From positions 1-6,445 of the forward strand of contig JACMMK010000239.1 in NCBI GenBank assembly GCA_014379045.1: a stretch of 6,445 nt of DNA, given 5' to 3'. Of the stretch, positions 1 to 6,352 are shown one piece after another (positions within the stretch are counted from its first letter, which is position 1; the number at the start of each line of letters is the position of its first letter). The DNA comes from Burkholderiales bacterium (GTDB lineage Bacteria > Pseudomonadota > Gammaproteobacteria > Burkholderiales > CAIKXV01). The translations under genes and the position numbers were made by a program. Below the pieces are notes generated by a model, which saw only the letters and a program-made list of their open reading frames with translations, had not been told where the DNA came from and made no database searches.

Positions 1-200
1 CCGACCCGACATCGCTCACGCACGCCGCGCACGATCGCCGGATAGCCAGGCAGCAGCAGGCGCACGTCCACGCCCAGTTCGGCCAGCGCGGCAGGCAGGC
101 TCGCGCTGACGTCGGCCAGCCCGCCGGTCTTGACGAGCGGTGCGACCTCGGAAGTGGCGAACAGTACCGACAGCGGCCGGTCAGCGGCCGCGTGCATCAT
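1..200 (-). CDS. glgA: Glycogen synthase (ADP-glucose type), N-terminal part only
   Basis: Partial gene: 66 complete codons from an ATG at 200-198, continuing past the window edge. GlgA (family GT5) transfers glucose from ADP-glucose to the non-reducing end of a growing alpha-1,4-glucan in the cytoplasm. The visible N-terminus has the hallmark strand 'LFATSEVAPLVKTGGLADV', with the ADP-glucose-binding KTGGL motif at residues 24-28, then a helix (SLPAALAELG) and 'VDVRLLLPGYPAI', the usual first Rossmann segment of bacterial GlgA. A second in-frame ATG follows directly (197-195), and a TTG lies seven codons upstream. No strong Shine-Dalgarno decides among them; homologues normally start a few residues before the 'LFATSE' strand, which favours an ATG. 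It lies 121 bases after the response regulator stop codon, same strand, with a probable promoter between them. The family is clear from the motifs; only completeness and exact start are uncertain. Confidence 0.9.
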   Translation of the reverse strand, partial: MMHAAADRPLSVLFATSEVAPLVKTGGLADVSASLPAALAELGVDVRLLLPGYPAIVRGVRERCRV

Positions 201-251
201 GTCGCGTGTCGATTCTGCCAAGGCGCCCGCCCGTCCCGGAGACTGCGGCGG

Positions 252-257
252 ATTATA
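252..257 (-). promoter_or_regulatory. Probable -10 box of a glgA promoter (TATAAT)
   Basis: The minus strand reads TATAAT here, a perfect sigma-70 -10 hexamer in otherwise very GC-rich DNA. It ends 51 bases upstream of the glgA ATG, so transcription would start near 245 and leave a leader of roughly 45 bases. The -35 is weak: at 17-base spacing the hexamer is CACGGG, and TGCACG at 19-base spacing matches only three of six consensus bases. There is no TGn extension. This suggests a promoter needing an activator, or a chance match. Confidence 0.5.
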
Positions 258-289
258 GGCGAGCCCATGATCGCCCCGTGCAGCGATTC

Positions 290-316
290 GCGTGCCGGTC
301 GGTGAAACCGGCGCGC
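290..316 (-). terminator. GC-rich hairpin just after the response regulator (terminator-like, no U tract)
   Basis: Inverted arms 294-299 (GCCGGT) and 307-312 (ACCGGC) form a perfect 6-bp stem with a 7-base loop. It can extend by three more pairs (290-292 with 314-316) after one mismatch. It starts six bases after the response regulator stop codon, where a 3' hairpin would be expected. No T-run follows in the transcript direction, so it is not a classical intrinsic terminator. It could protect the mRNA 3' end, aid Rho-dependent termination, or be incidental in GC-rich DNA. Confidence 0.3.
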
Positions 317-321
317 CCCGG

Positions 322-1227
322 TCAAGCCGCCTCGCGCAGCGCGAACAGGCCGCGCACCTGATTGCCCTTGCCGAGAAAGTCTAGCGTCTCGAAGCTCAGC
401 TTGCGTGCGAGTGCGATGCCGCGCCCGTGGGTGTCGAAGGCGCGCGCCGGATCGAGTTCAAGAAACCTCGTCCAGTCGAAGCCATCGCCCTCATCGGTGA
501 TCAATACCTCGATCGACCTGCCGATCCTGCGGAAGTCGAGGGCCACAGCCCGCTGCGCATACTCGGGCACCCGCAGACGGCGCTCGACTTCCGTCTCCCA
601 TTCGCCGTTGGCACGCAGGCGCGATTTGTCTTCGTAGGTCAGGCCGAGGTTGCCGTGTTCGATCGCGTTTATCAGCAACTCGGACAATCCCATCACTGCC
701 TGATCCGGTACCGGCGCGGCGTTGGCGACCAGAACTGCGAGGCGACGCGCCTCGTCCGGCGTTCGGATGCTGAACGATGCGCGGTGCATCAGGCTGATCA
801 GGATCCGACTTTGCTCGACCTCGTCGCGCAGGCTGCGGTGGGCACGGTATGCCGACACCGCCGAGCGCACCAGCGAGCGCAGCACCTCGGGCTCGAACGG
901 TTTGGTCAGGTAATAGAATGCGCCGGCCTCGATTCCTTCGACTATCTGGTCTCGCGACGCCGCCGCCGTCTGCATGATGATCGGCAGCCAGCGCAGCGCC
1001 GGGCTCGCCTTGATCCGGCGCAATACCTCGAGCCCGTCGAGGCCGGGCATCATCCGGTCGAGCAACACCGCCTCGAAGCGATCGCTGGCGTTCAACGCCG
1101 CGAGTGCCTCAACGCCGTCCTCCGCTGTTTGCAGGTCGTAGCCTTCGTCCTCGAGAAAATCGGTGATGATGTCTCGGTTGAACGGTTCGTCATCGACGAC
1201 GAGGATCGCGCTGTTCGTGGGTGCCAT
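322..1227 (-). CDS. Response regulator with receiver plus RsbW/SpoIIAB-like ATPase output domain
   Basis: 301 residues. Residues 7-120 are a complete receiver domain: acidic pair Asp12-Asp13, phospho-acceptor Asp57 in 'LLDRMMPGLDG', switch Thr87 and conserved Lys109 in 'LTKPFEP'. A helical linker (about 120-150) leads to a GHKL ATPase domain (about 150-298) of the anti-sigma-factor type, with an N-box 'ELLINAIEHGN' (Glu183, Asn187), a G1 box 'DEGDGF' (245-250) and a G2 box 'HGRGIALA' (267-274). In SpoIIAB and RsbW the Glu of the N-box is the catalytic base for serine phosphorylation, and it is present here. A charged stretch (about 196-226) separates the N-box from the core strands. There is no DNA-binding, PP2C or STAS domain, so the output is probably protein-protein. 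It lies 196 bases downstream of the sensor kinase on the same strand, its likely phosphodonor. The ATG at 1227 is chosen because the receiver's first strand begins at residue 7. Domain calls are strong; physiological output is inferred. Confidence 0.93.
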   Translation of the reverse strand: MAPTNSAILVVDDEPFNRDIITDFLEDEGYDLQTAEDGVEALAALNASDRFEAVLLDRMMPGLDGLEVLRRIKASPALRWLPIIMQTAAASRDQIVEGIEAGAFYYLTKPFEPEVLRSLVRSAVSAYRAHRSLRDEVEQSRILISLMHRASFSIRTPDEARRLAVLVANAAPVPDQAVMGLSELLINAIEHGNLGLTYEDKSRLRANGEWETEVERRLRVPEYAQRAVALDFRRIGRSIEVLITDEGDGFDWTRFLELDPARAFDTHGRGIALARKLSFETLDFLGKGNQVRGLFALREAA

Positions 1228-1239
1228 TATGGGCGGTGG

Positions 1240-1243
1240 CTCC
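1240..1243 (-). promoter_or_regulatory. Candidate ribosome binding site (GGAG) for the response regulator
   Basis: The minus strand has GGAG with 12 bases between it and the ATG at 1227-1225. That is longer than the usual 5 to 9, so translation initiation may be weak. No better Shine-Dalgarno is visible closer to the start. Confidence 0.35.
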
Positions 1244-1264
1244 GGGTTGGCGAAGTCCGCCTAC

Positions 1265-1278
1265 GACGACCTGTCGTC
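1265..1278. repeat. Short inverted repeat upstream of the response regulator
   Basis: GACGAC and GTCGTC flank a two-base centre, giving a 14-base dyad. It ends 37 bases upstream of the regulator ATG. It could be a protein-binding site or a small mRNA hairpin (a 5-bp stem with a 5-base loop is also possible in the same stretch), or a chance palindrome in GC-rich DNA. Confidence 0.3.
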
Positions 1279-1423
1279 CAGCGGCCTCCCGTGTTGCTTA
1301 TCGGCTCGAGCCTGTGCACGAGGCACAGAGCGCCCGGGGTGAACGTGTTTTCGGCCATGCGCGCGTTTTCTGAAGCGCGGGCAGCACCGATGCCCGGTAC
1401 CGGATGCTCGGACGAGGGGCGGC

Positions 1424-4400
1424 TCACGCGGCCTCGACCAGCGCGAGCGGCGTATTCATCGGGGGTGGGGATTCGGGCACGGTGAAAATGAACAGGGTCC
1501 CCCCTCGTGGGTTCTCTGCGGCCCTTATGTCGCCGCCGTGGCCCCGTATCAGCTCGCGCGAGATCGCCAGTCCCAGCCCGGTTCCGCCCGCGCCGGTGCG
1601 TGTCTTCGAGCTCTGGATGAACTTGTCGAACACCTGTTCGCGCTCGTCTTTCGGAATACCTACGCCGTTGTCGGCAACCGTGATCTGCACCATCGAGCGG
1701 CCGTCGACCGCGGGCGCATGCTCGATGCGGACCTCGATCCGCCCCCCTTCGGGACTGAACTTGACCGCGTTGCCGAGCACGTTGTTCAAGACCTGCGCGA
1801 GACGCGCCGGATCGAACCACGCGACGATCTTCGCAGTACGGGAGATCTCGATGGTGATCGACCTGGCTTGCGCCAGCGGCGCGATCTCGGCCGCGGCTGC
1901 GGCGATCGCGTTGCGGATGTCGTTGCGGCTCGCTTCGATCGGCATCCCGCCCGCTTCGAGCTTCGACAGGTCGAGCAGATCATTCAGCAGTTTGAGCAGG
2001 CGGCTGCCGCTCTGCTCGATGCGATCGAGATACTGCAACGTCTTCTCGGGCGTCTGGCGCCCGATCTTCTCCTGGCCCAGCCGCGCGAACGACAGGATCG
2101 CGTGCATGGGCGTGCGCAGCTCGTGCGACATGTTCGCAAGGAAGGTCGACATCGTGAGGCGGGCCTGTTCGGCGGCAATGCGCGCGGCATCGATCGCCCG
2201 CTGCGCCTGAACCCGCTCGGTGATGTCGCGGGTGACCGTGATCTGCCCGATCAGCTCGTTCGCCTCGTCGTACTGAGGCGCGTAGGAAACTTCGATATCG
2301 ATCAGGCTGCCGTCGCGGTGACGGTAACGGCGCTCGCGACGCGCAACCTTGCCCTCATGAATCCACGCCAGGTTCTCCTGCCAGTGCACCTCGCTGCCTT
2401 CAGGATTAAGCAATTCGTGGGTGAGCTGGCCGATCGCCTCGAACGCGCGATACCCATACAGCTTCTCGGCGGCGCGATTCCACGTGGTGATCCGGTTTTC
2501 GAGGTCCTTCGTGATCACTGCTTCGCTCGTCTGCTGGATCACCGCCGCCAGATGTCGATTGCGTGCCTCGCTTTCCTTCAGCGCGAACTCGCTGCGCTTG
2601 CGCTCACTGATGTCCAGCGACAGGCCGATCCAGCGCACGACGTGTCCGTTCTCATCGTGCACGGGTTGGCGATCGAAACTGACCCAGAACGGCTCGCCGT
2701 CGCGTCGGTAGTTGATCAGTTCGAGCCGATGCGCGACCCCCTTGGCGAACATCGCGTGGGCTTCCTCGAGTATTGCCGGGTCGGTCAATGGTCCGGGCAG
2801 AATGTCCCACGGCCGCCGGCCGATGACCTCGGCGAGGGCATAGCCGGTACCGCGCTCGAAGCTCGTGTTCACCCATTCGATCCGGTCGTCCCGGTCGGTG
2901 ATCAGTACCGAGTTGGCGGTACGGCTCGCGACCATCGACAGCTTCGCAAGTTGCTCCTCGCGCTCGCGGATCTCGGTGATATCGGTACGCAGCGTGACGA
3001 TATCGCCCAGCGGCGTGCGTCGCTGGGTGACCCGGAACCAGTATTTCCCGATGCGCCGTTCGTTGACGCCGCCGCCTTCGCGATGCTCGCGCAGGCGCGC
3101 TTCGATCCAGCTGCGCCGCGTATCGCGATCCGACGGGTCGGTAGACACCGTGTCGTACATCAGTTCGAGCACTTCGCGCTTGGACATCCCGGCGCAGATC
3201 GATGCGCCGTGCGCGCCCGCGATGTCGCGATTGCGCTCGTTGCAGATCACCAGGCGTTCGGAGTCGTCGTACAGCGCGAACGCCGCGTCGAGCGACTCGA
3301 TCGCCTGCACCAGGCGGTCTTCGGCACGCCGTTGCTCGGCCAGCGCCGTCTCGGCAGCGGCCTCTGCCGCCTTGCGCGCCGTGATGTCGAAGCGGGTCTG
3401 GAAGAAACCGGTGAGCTTGCCGGCGTCGTCGAGCATCGGCTGGGCGCGTATGTCCCACCAGCGCGGCTCGCCTGCCTTGGTGTAGTGCAGAATCTCGACA
3501 TGATGAGGCGCGCCTGCGCTCACGCAGCGATGGATCTCATCCCGCGTGGCCTGGTTGGTGGCCGGCCCGACCAGATACTCGTGGCCGCGCTTGCCGAGAG
3601 CCTCCGCCGAGGTGAAGCCCGTGAGTCGCTCGAACGCGGGGTTGACCCAGCGCGCACGTCCTTCGGTGTCGAGGATCTGGATGCCGTCGGTGGTCTCCCG
3701 GGCGATCATCGCCAGGCGCTTGTGTTCCTCTTCGCGTGCGCGCGCCTCGGTGATGTCGATGCGCAGCGAGACCGTGTCGCCGAGCGGCGTGCGCCGATGC
3801 ATCGTCCGGTACCAGCGCCCCCCGATACGGCTTTCATGCGCGCCCGCGGCCGCGCGAAACTCTTCGAGCCGGGCTTCGATCCAGGCGCTGCATTGGGGGG
3901 TGAGCGGTTCATCCGGCGGGACCTCGGCGAGCGGCGAGAGGCGGCTGCAAAGTCTTGCGAGCGTCTCGCGCGCGGTCATGCCGGTGATGACTTCGCCATC
4001 GGCCGTATCGAATAGGTCGTGGCTGCCCTGGTTGCATACGATCAGTCGCTCGTCGGCGTCGTAGAGCGCGAAGGCAGCGTCCAGCGCATCGATCGACTGG
4101 CGCAGGCGTTGTTCGGCGCGACGCTGCTCGGTGGCGGCAGCGGCCGCCGCGGCTTCGGCGGCCTTGCGTGCGCGGATATCGAAGCGCGTCTGCACGAAGC
4201 CCACGTGTTGTCCGGCACGATCGAAGATCGGCTGACCGCGAACCTCGAACCAGACGGGTGTGCCGCCCTTCGTGTAATGCTGTATCTCGATCTCGTACGG
4301 ACGCTGCCCTGCGTGGTGCGCGGTGATGGTCTGCAAAGCGCTTGCATCGGTGAACGGGCCGGGGAGGAAGTCGCGGCCGAGACGTCCGCGCGCCTCGGCC

Positions 4401-6352
4401 AGGGCATAGCCGGTGAGGCGCTCCCACGACGCGTTCACCCACTCGATCCGCGCATTCACATCCAGGATCGCGATGCCGTCTGCGGTCTGGCTCGCCACGG
4501 TCGCGAGCCGGAGCAACTCGAGCTCGCGGCGCTTCGTTTCGCTCACTTCCGAGCGCAAGGTCAGTGTGTCGCCGGTCGTCGTGCGCCGGTGCACGATGCG
4601 AAACCAGCGCCCGCCGATGCACTCTTCGGTCTCCAGTTCGCTTTCGCTGTAGGTAGCCATCCGCAGATCCACCCAGGCTTGCTCGGCTGCCGGGTCCGAC
4701 GCGGGTGCCAGGCTACGGTGCAGTGCTCTGAGGACGGTCTGCTTGTCCGCGCCGGGCACCGCGACGTCGGCATGCACCCCGAAGAACGCGCGGTTGCGTG
4801 CATTGTTGGTGACCAGGCGATTGTCGGGGCCGTACATCGCGAAACCCGCGTCCATCGCGTCGATGGCTGCCAACAGCCGTGCCCCGGCTTCTGCCGCGCG
4901 GCGCTGCGCCTCGATCGCCTCCTGTTCGAATGCACGCCGCTCGGTGACTTCGACGCAGACGCCGACATGGCCGTACAGGCGGCCACCGTCACCGATGTGT
5001 CGCACCGCCTCGGTCACCACCCAGCGTTCGGTGGTGTCGCCGGTACGCAACCGATGCTCGCTGCGAAACTGCTTGCCGGTCGCGCGCGCCTCGCGCCAGG
5101 CGCGCAGCACCCGACGCCGGTCGCCGGGATGGACGGCGCGCAGATAACCGCGCCCGAACAATGCCTCGTGCGTGCGTCCGCCCAGGGCCGCGGCGCCATC
5201 GTTCACATAGGTGCAACGCCCCGACGCGTCGACCTCGAATACTCCCATCGGCAGTGCCCGGTTGAGCAGTTCGAAGCGCGCTTCGCTGCGCACGCGCCGT
5301 GCGCTCGCCGAACGTTCTGCACGATGCAGCCCGAGGAACGCGAGCAGCGTGACGCCTGCGACGACGGCACCCGCGATCGCGATGACCGGCGACACCGTGT
5401 CGACGAACGTCGATTCGAACGTCGGCGTCGTGGCGTAGGTGACGGCCCACGTCCGTCCCGATGCGCTCAGTTGAAGGGTGCGCGAGAACCGTGCTTGTCC
5501 GCCCGTGCGTGTCGGCGTCGAGTCGAACACGACCTGTGTGTCGGGATCGGGTCCGTCGACGTCGACCACGTGGACCGCCAGCGGCGAGCGCTTCGCGCTG
5601 AGCGGTTCCCGGAACATTTCGCTCGCCAGCAACGACACCGAAATCCAGCGCGGCACCGCCGGCGGTGCCGAATCAGCGCGCTTCCCCTCTGCGCCTGCGC
5701 CCGCGACCACCATCGCGTACACGGCGTCCGGGCCGGCGCCGGTGTCGGCCCGGAATACTTCGCTCAGAACGGGCGGTGCGCCGGCCTGCGCACGCTGCAC
5801 TGCGTCGCGGTAGCGTGGGGAAGCTGCGACGTCCTCGTCGATGACCTCGTTGGTCGGTGCGGCGGGCCAGCGATGACGCACCCGCAGCGCGTCGGGCGTC
5901 GCCGGTGCAGGGGAATCCAGCACCGGGCGTGCGCCCGCACGCGCAGGGTAATCGGGCCTAGCCCGCGCGGGCGACTGATCGAGCCGCGCTGCGGAGACAC
6001 GCTCGATGTAGTCAACCCTGCCGAGCGGTCCGATGGGGTTCGCGCCCTGCATCGCATCGGCAACCTCATGCAGACGCGACCTCGACACCGGTCCCTCGTT
6101 CAGTTGCACTGCGACCGAAAGACTGAGCGTCGCCGCCTGATAGGCCTTGAGCCTGCGCTCGATCGCGCCTTGATACAGCGCCGAGACGTGGACGAACTCG
6201 GCGTGTGCACGGGTCTCGTTCTGCTGCCAGGCCACGAAGGCCGCCGACAGGACGAAGGCCGCGATCGCGGCCAGCGTCGACCCGATGCCGAGCGGTCGCA
6301 GCCAGCGTGATTGGCGCCGGCCGCCCGGAAGCGGGGTAGGAGGAGGGAGCAC
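1424..6352 (-). CDS. Membrane sensor histidine kinase: CHASE-like sensor, eight PAS domains, HisKA, HATPase_c
   Basis: 1642 residues, far longer than most sensor kinases. A short basic N-terminus (RRQSRWLR) precedes membrane segment 1 (about 21-42). A periplasmic CHASE-like domain follows (about 80-305, with 'GRVDYIERV' and a conserved Asn-x5-Asp stretch near 168-174). Membrane segment 2 (about 320-342) is followed by basic residues, placing the rest in the cytoplasm. PAS domains: about 358-473, 488-605, 612-728, 748-870, 877-993, 1010-1127, 1135-1252 and 1263-1380. Those at 488, 748 and 1010 are PAS_7-like (ending IGxxWxR..RRT..GD...R). The HisKA domain (about 1400-1466) carries phospho-acceptor His1410 in 'SHELRTP'. 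The ATPase domain (about 1510-1626) has N-box Asn1528, G1 'DNGVGI' (1561-1566), F-box 'FDKF' (1575-1578) and G2 'GGTGLGL' (1589-1595), so it should be active. There is no receiver or Hpt domain; the neighbouring regulator is the obvious partner. The start is a GTG at 6352-6350: an in-frame TGA lies 18 codons upstream and no in-frame ATG lies between. The Shine-Dalgarno is poor. Confidence 0.95.
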   Translation of the reverse strand: MLPPPTPLPGGRRQSRWLRPLGIGSTLAAIAAFVLSAAFVAWQQNETRAHAEFVHVSALYQGAIERRLKAYQAATLSLSVAVQLNEGPVSRSRLHEVADAMQGANPIGPLGRVDYIERVSAARLDQSPARARPDYPARAGARPVLDSPAPATPDALRVRHRWPAAPTNEVIDEDVAASPRYRDAVQRAQAGAPPVLSEVFRADTGAGPDAVYAMVVAGAGAEGKRADSAPPAVPRWISVSLLASEMFREPLSAKRSPLAVHVVDVDGPDPDTQVVFDSTPTRTGGQARFSRTLQLSASGRTWAVTYATTPTFESTFVDTVSPVIAIAGAVVAGVTLLAFLGLHRAERSASARRVRSEARFELLNRALPMGVFEVDASGRCTYVNDGAAALGGRTHEALFGRGYLRAVHPGDRRRVLRAWREARATGKQFRSEHRLRTGDTTERWVVTEAVRHIGDGGRLYGHVGVCVEVTERRAFEQEAIEAQRRAAEAGARLLAAIDAMDAGFAMYGPDNRLVTNNARNRAFFGVHADVAVPGADKQTVLRALHRSLAPASDPAAEQAWVDLRMATYSESELETEECIGGRWFRIVHRRTTTGDTLTLRSEVSETKRRELELLRLATVASQTADGIAILDVNARIEWVNASWERLTGYALAEARGRLGRDFLPGPFTDASALQTITAHHAGQRPYEIEIQHYTKGGTPVWFEVRGQPIFDRAGQHVGFVQTRFDIRARKAAEAAAAAAATEQRRAEQRLRQSIDALDAAFALYDADERLIVCNQGSHDLFDTADGEVITGMTARETLARLCSRLSPLAEVPPDEPLTPQCSAWIEARLEEFRAAAGAHESRIGGRWYRTMHRRTPLGDTVSLRIDITEARAREEEHKRLAMIARETTDGIQILDTEGRARWVNPAFERLTGFTSAEALGKRGHEYLVGPATNQATRDEIHRCVSAGAPHHVEILHYTKAGEPRWWDIRAQPMLDDAGKLTGFFQTRFDITARKAAEAAAETALAEQRRAEDRLVQAIESLDAAFALYDDSERLVICNERNRDIAGAHGASICAGMSKREVLELMYDTVSTDPSDRDTRRSWIEARLREHREGGGVNERRIGKYWFRVTQRRTPLGDIVTLRTDITEIREREEQLAKLSMVASRTANSVLITDRDDRIEWVNTSFERGTGYALAEVIGRRPWDILPGPLTDPAILEEAHAMFAKGVAHRLELINYRRDGEPFWVSFDRQPVHDENGHVVRWIGLSLDISERKRSEFALKESEARNRHLAAVIQQTSEAVITKDLENRITTWNRAAEKLYGYRAFEAIGQLTHELLNPEGSEVHWQENLAWIHEGKVARRERRYRHRDGSLIDIEVSYAPQYDEANELIGQITVTRDITERVQAQRAIDAARIAAEQARLTMSTFLANMSHELRTPMHAILSFARLGQEKIGRQTPEKTLQYLDRIEQSGSRLLKLLNDLLDLSKLEAGGMPIEASRNDIRNAIAAAAAEIAPLAQARSITIEISRTAKIVAWFDPARLAQVLNNVLGNAVKFSPEGGRIEVRIEHAPAVDGRSMVQITVADNGVGIPKDEREQVFDKFIQSSKTRTGAGGTGLGLAISRELIRGHGGDIRAAENPRGGTLFIFTVPESPPPMNTPLALVEAA
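2588..3337 (-). repeat. PAS-pair repeat unit 3 of the kinase (residues 1006-1255)
   Basis: Third copy, opening 'EQRRAEDRL' and 'IESLDAAFALYDDSERL', then 'IGKYWFRVTQRRTPLGD', 'TANSVLITD', 'IEWVNTSFERGTGYALAEV' and 'LPGPLTD'. It diverges at its end, where 'QTRFDI' is replaced by 'GLSLDISERKRSE', the linker into the final PAS before HisKA. Its second PAS keeps the LOV-like 'NYRRDGEPFW' stretch that the other two copies have altered. Confidence 0.78.
3338..4129 (-). repeat. PAS-pair repeat unit 2 of the kinase (residues 742-1005)
   Basis: Second copy, opening 'EQRRAEQRL' and 'IDALDAAFALYDADERL', then 'IGGRWYRTMHRRTPLGDT', 'TTDGIQILD', 'ARWVNPAFERLTGF' and closing 'QTRFDITARKAAEAAA'. It is aligned with unit 1 at an offset of about 260 residues. 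The acidic segment 'SPLAEVPPDEPLTPQ' differs most from the other copies. Confidence 0.8.
4130..4912 (-). repeat. PAS-pair repeat unit 1 of the kinase (residues 481-741)
   Basis: First copy of a two-PAS unit. It opens with 'IDAMDAGFAMYGPDNRL' (PAS_7-like), passes through 'IGGRWFRIVHRRTTTGDT', then a canonical PAS with 'TADGIAILD', 'IEWVNASWERLTGYALAEA' and 'LPGPFTD', and closes with 'QTRFDIRARKAAEAAA'. The closing helix is very alanine-rich and probably forms the coiled-coil signalling linker to the next unit. Confidence 0.8.

Larger units (their letters stand above)
1228..1423 (-). other. Intergenic gap between kinase and response regulator
   Basis: 196 bases separate the kinase stop codon from the regulator start, unusually long for a co-transcribed two-component pair. 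I see no convincing sigma-70 promoter; the best -10-like hexamer is GATAAG without a good -35. There is no intrinsic terminator. It holds several short palindromes: CCGGTACCGG near 1394-1403, GGCTCGAGCC at 1303-1312, and an inverted repeat at 1265-1278. A 43-codon open frame (1358 to 1227) overlaps the regulator start by one base but shows no recognisable protein features. Confidence 0.6.

Noticed and set aside
427..1485. Plus-strand open frame of 352 codons antisense to the response regulator
   Set aside because: It is opposite a gene with intact receiver and ATPase motifs, has no recognisable domain, and is explained by GC-rich codon bias.
1227..1820. 197-codon minus-strand frame overlapping the kinase C-terminus
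   Set aside because: Most of it is an off-frame reading of the HATPase_c coding region; only the last 43 codons lie in the gap, and these are treated separately as a doubtful small frame.
1404..2210. Plus-strand 268-codon Ser/Ala-rich open frame
   Set aside because: It is antisense to the HisKA/HATPase_c region and has low-complexity composition without domain features.
2588..4912. Possible mobile element or recent DNA duplication behind the repeated PAS units
   Set aside because: The units match as protein but have diverged at synonymous sites, and no transposase, terminal repeats or target duplications are visible.
1538..6310. Two very long plus-strand open frames (1538-4015, 825 residues; 4019-6310, 763 residues) antisense to the kinase
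   Set aside because: They share one frame, in which stop codons could arise only opposite kinase codons TTA, CTA or TCA, which are rare in GC-rich genes. The one stop dividing them is opposite a CTA leucine codon (kinase residue 780). The translations are Arg/Ala/Asp-rich with no domain, whereas the opposite strand has complete kinase motifs.
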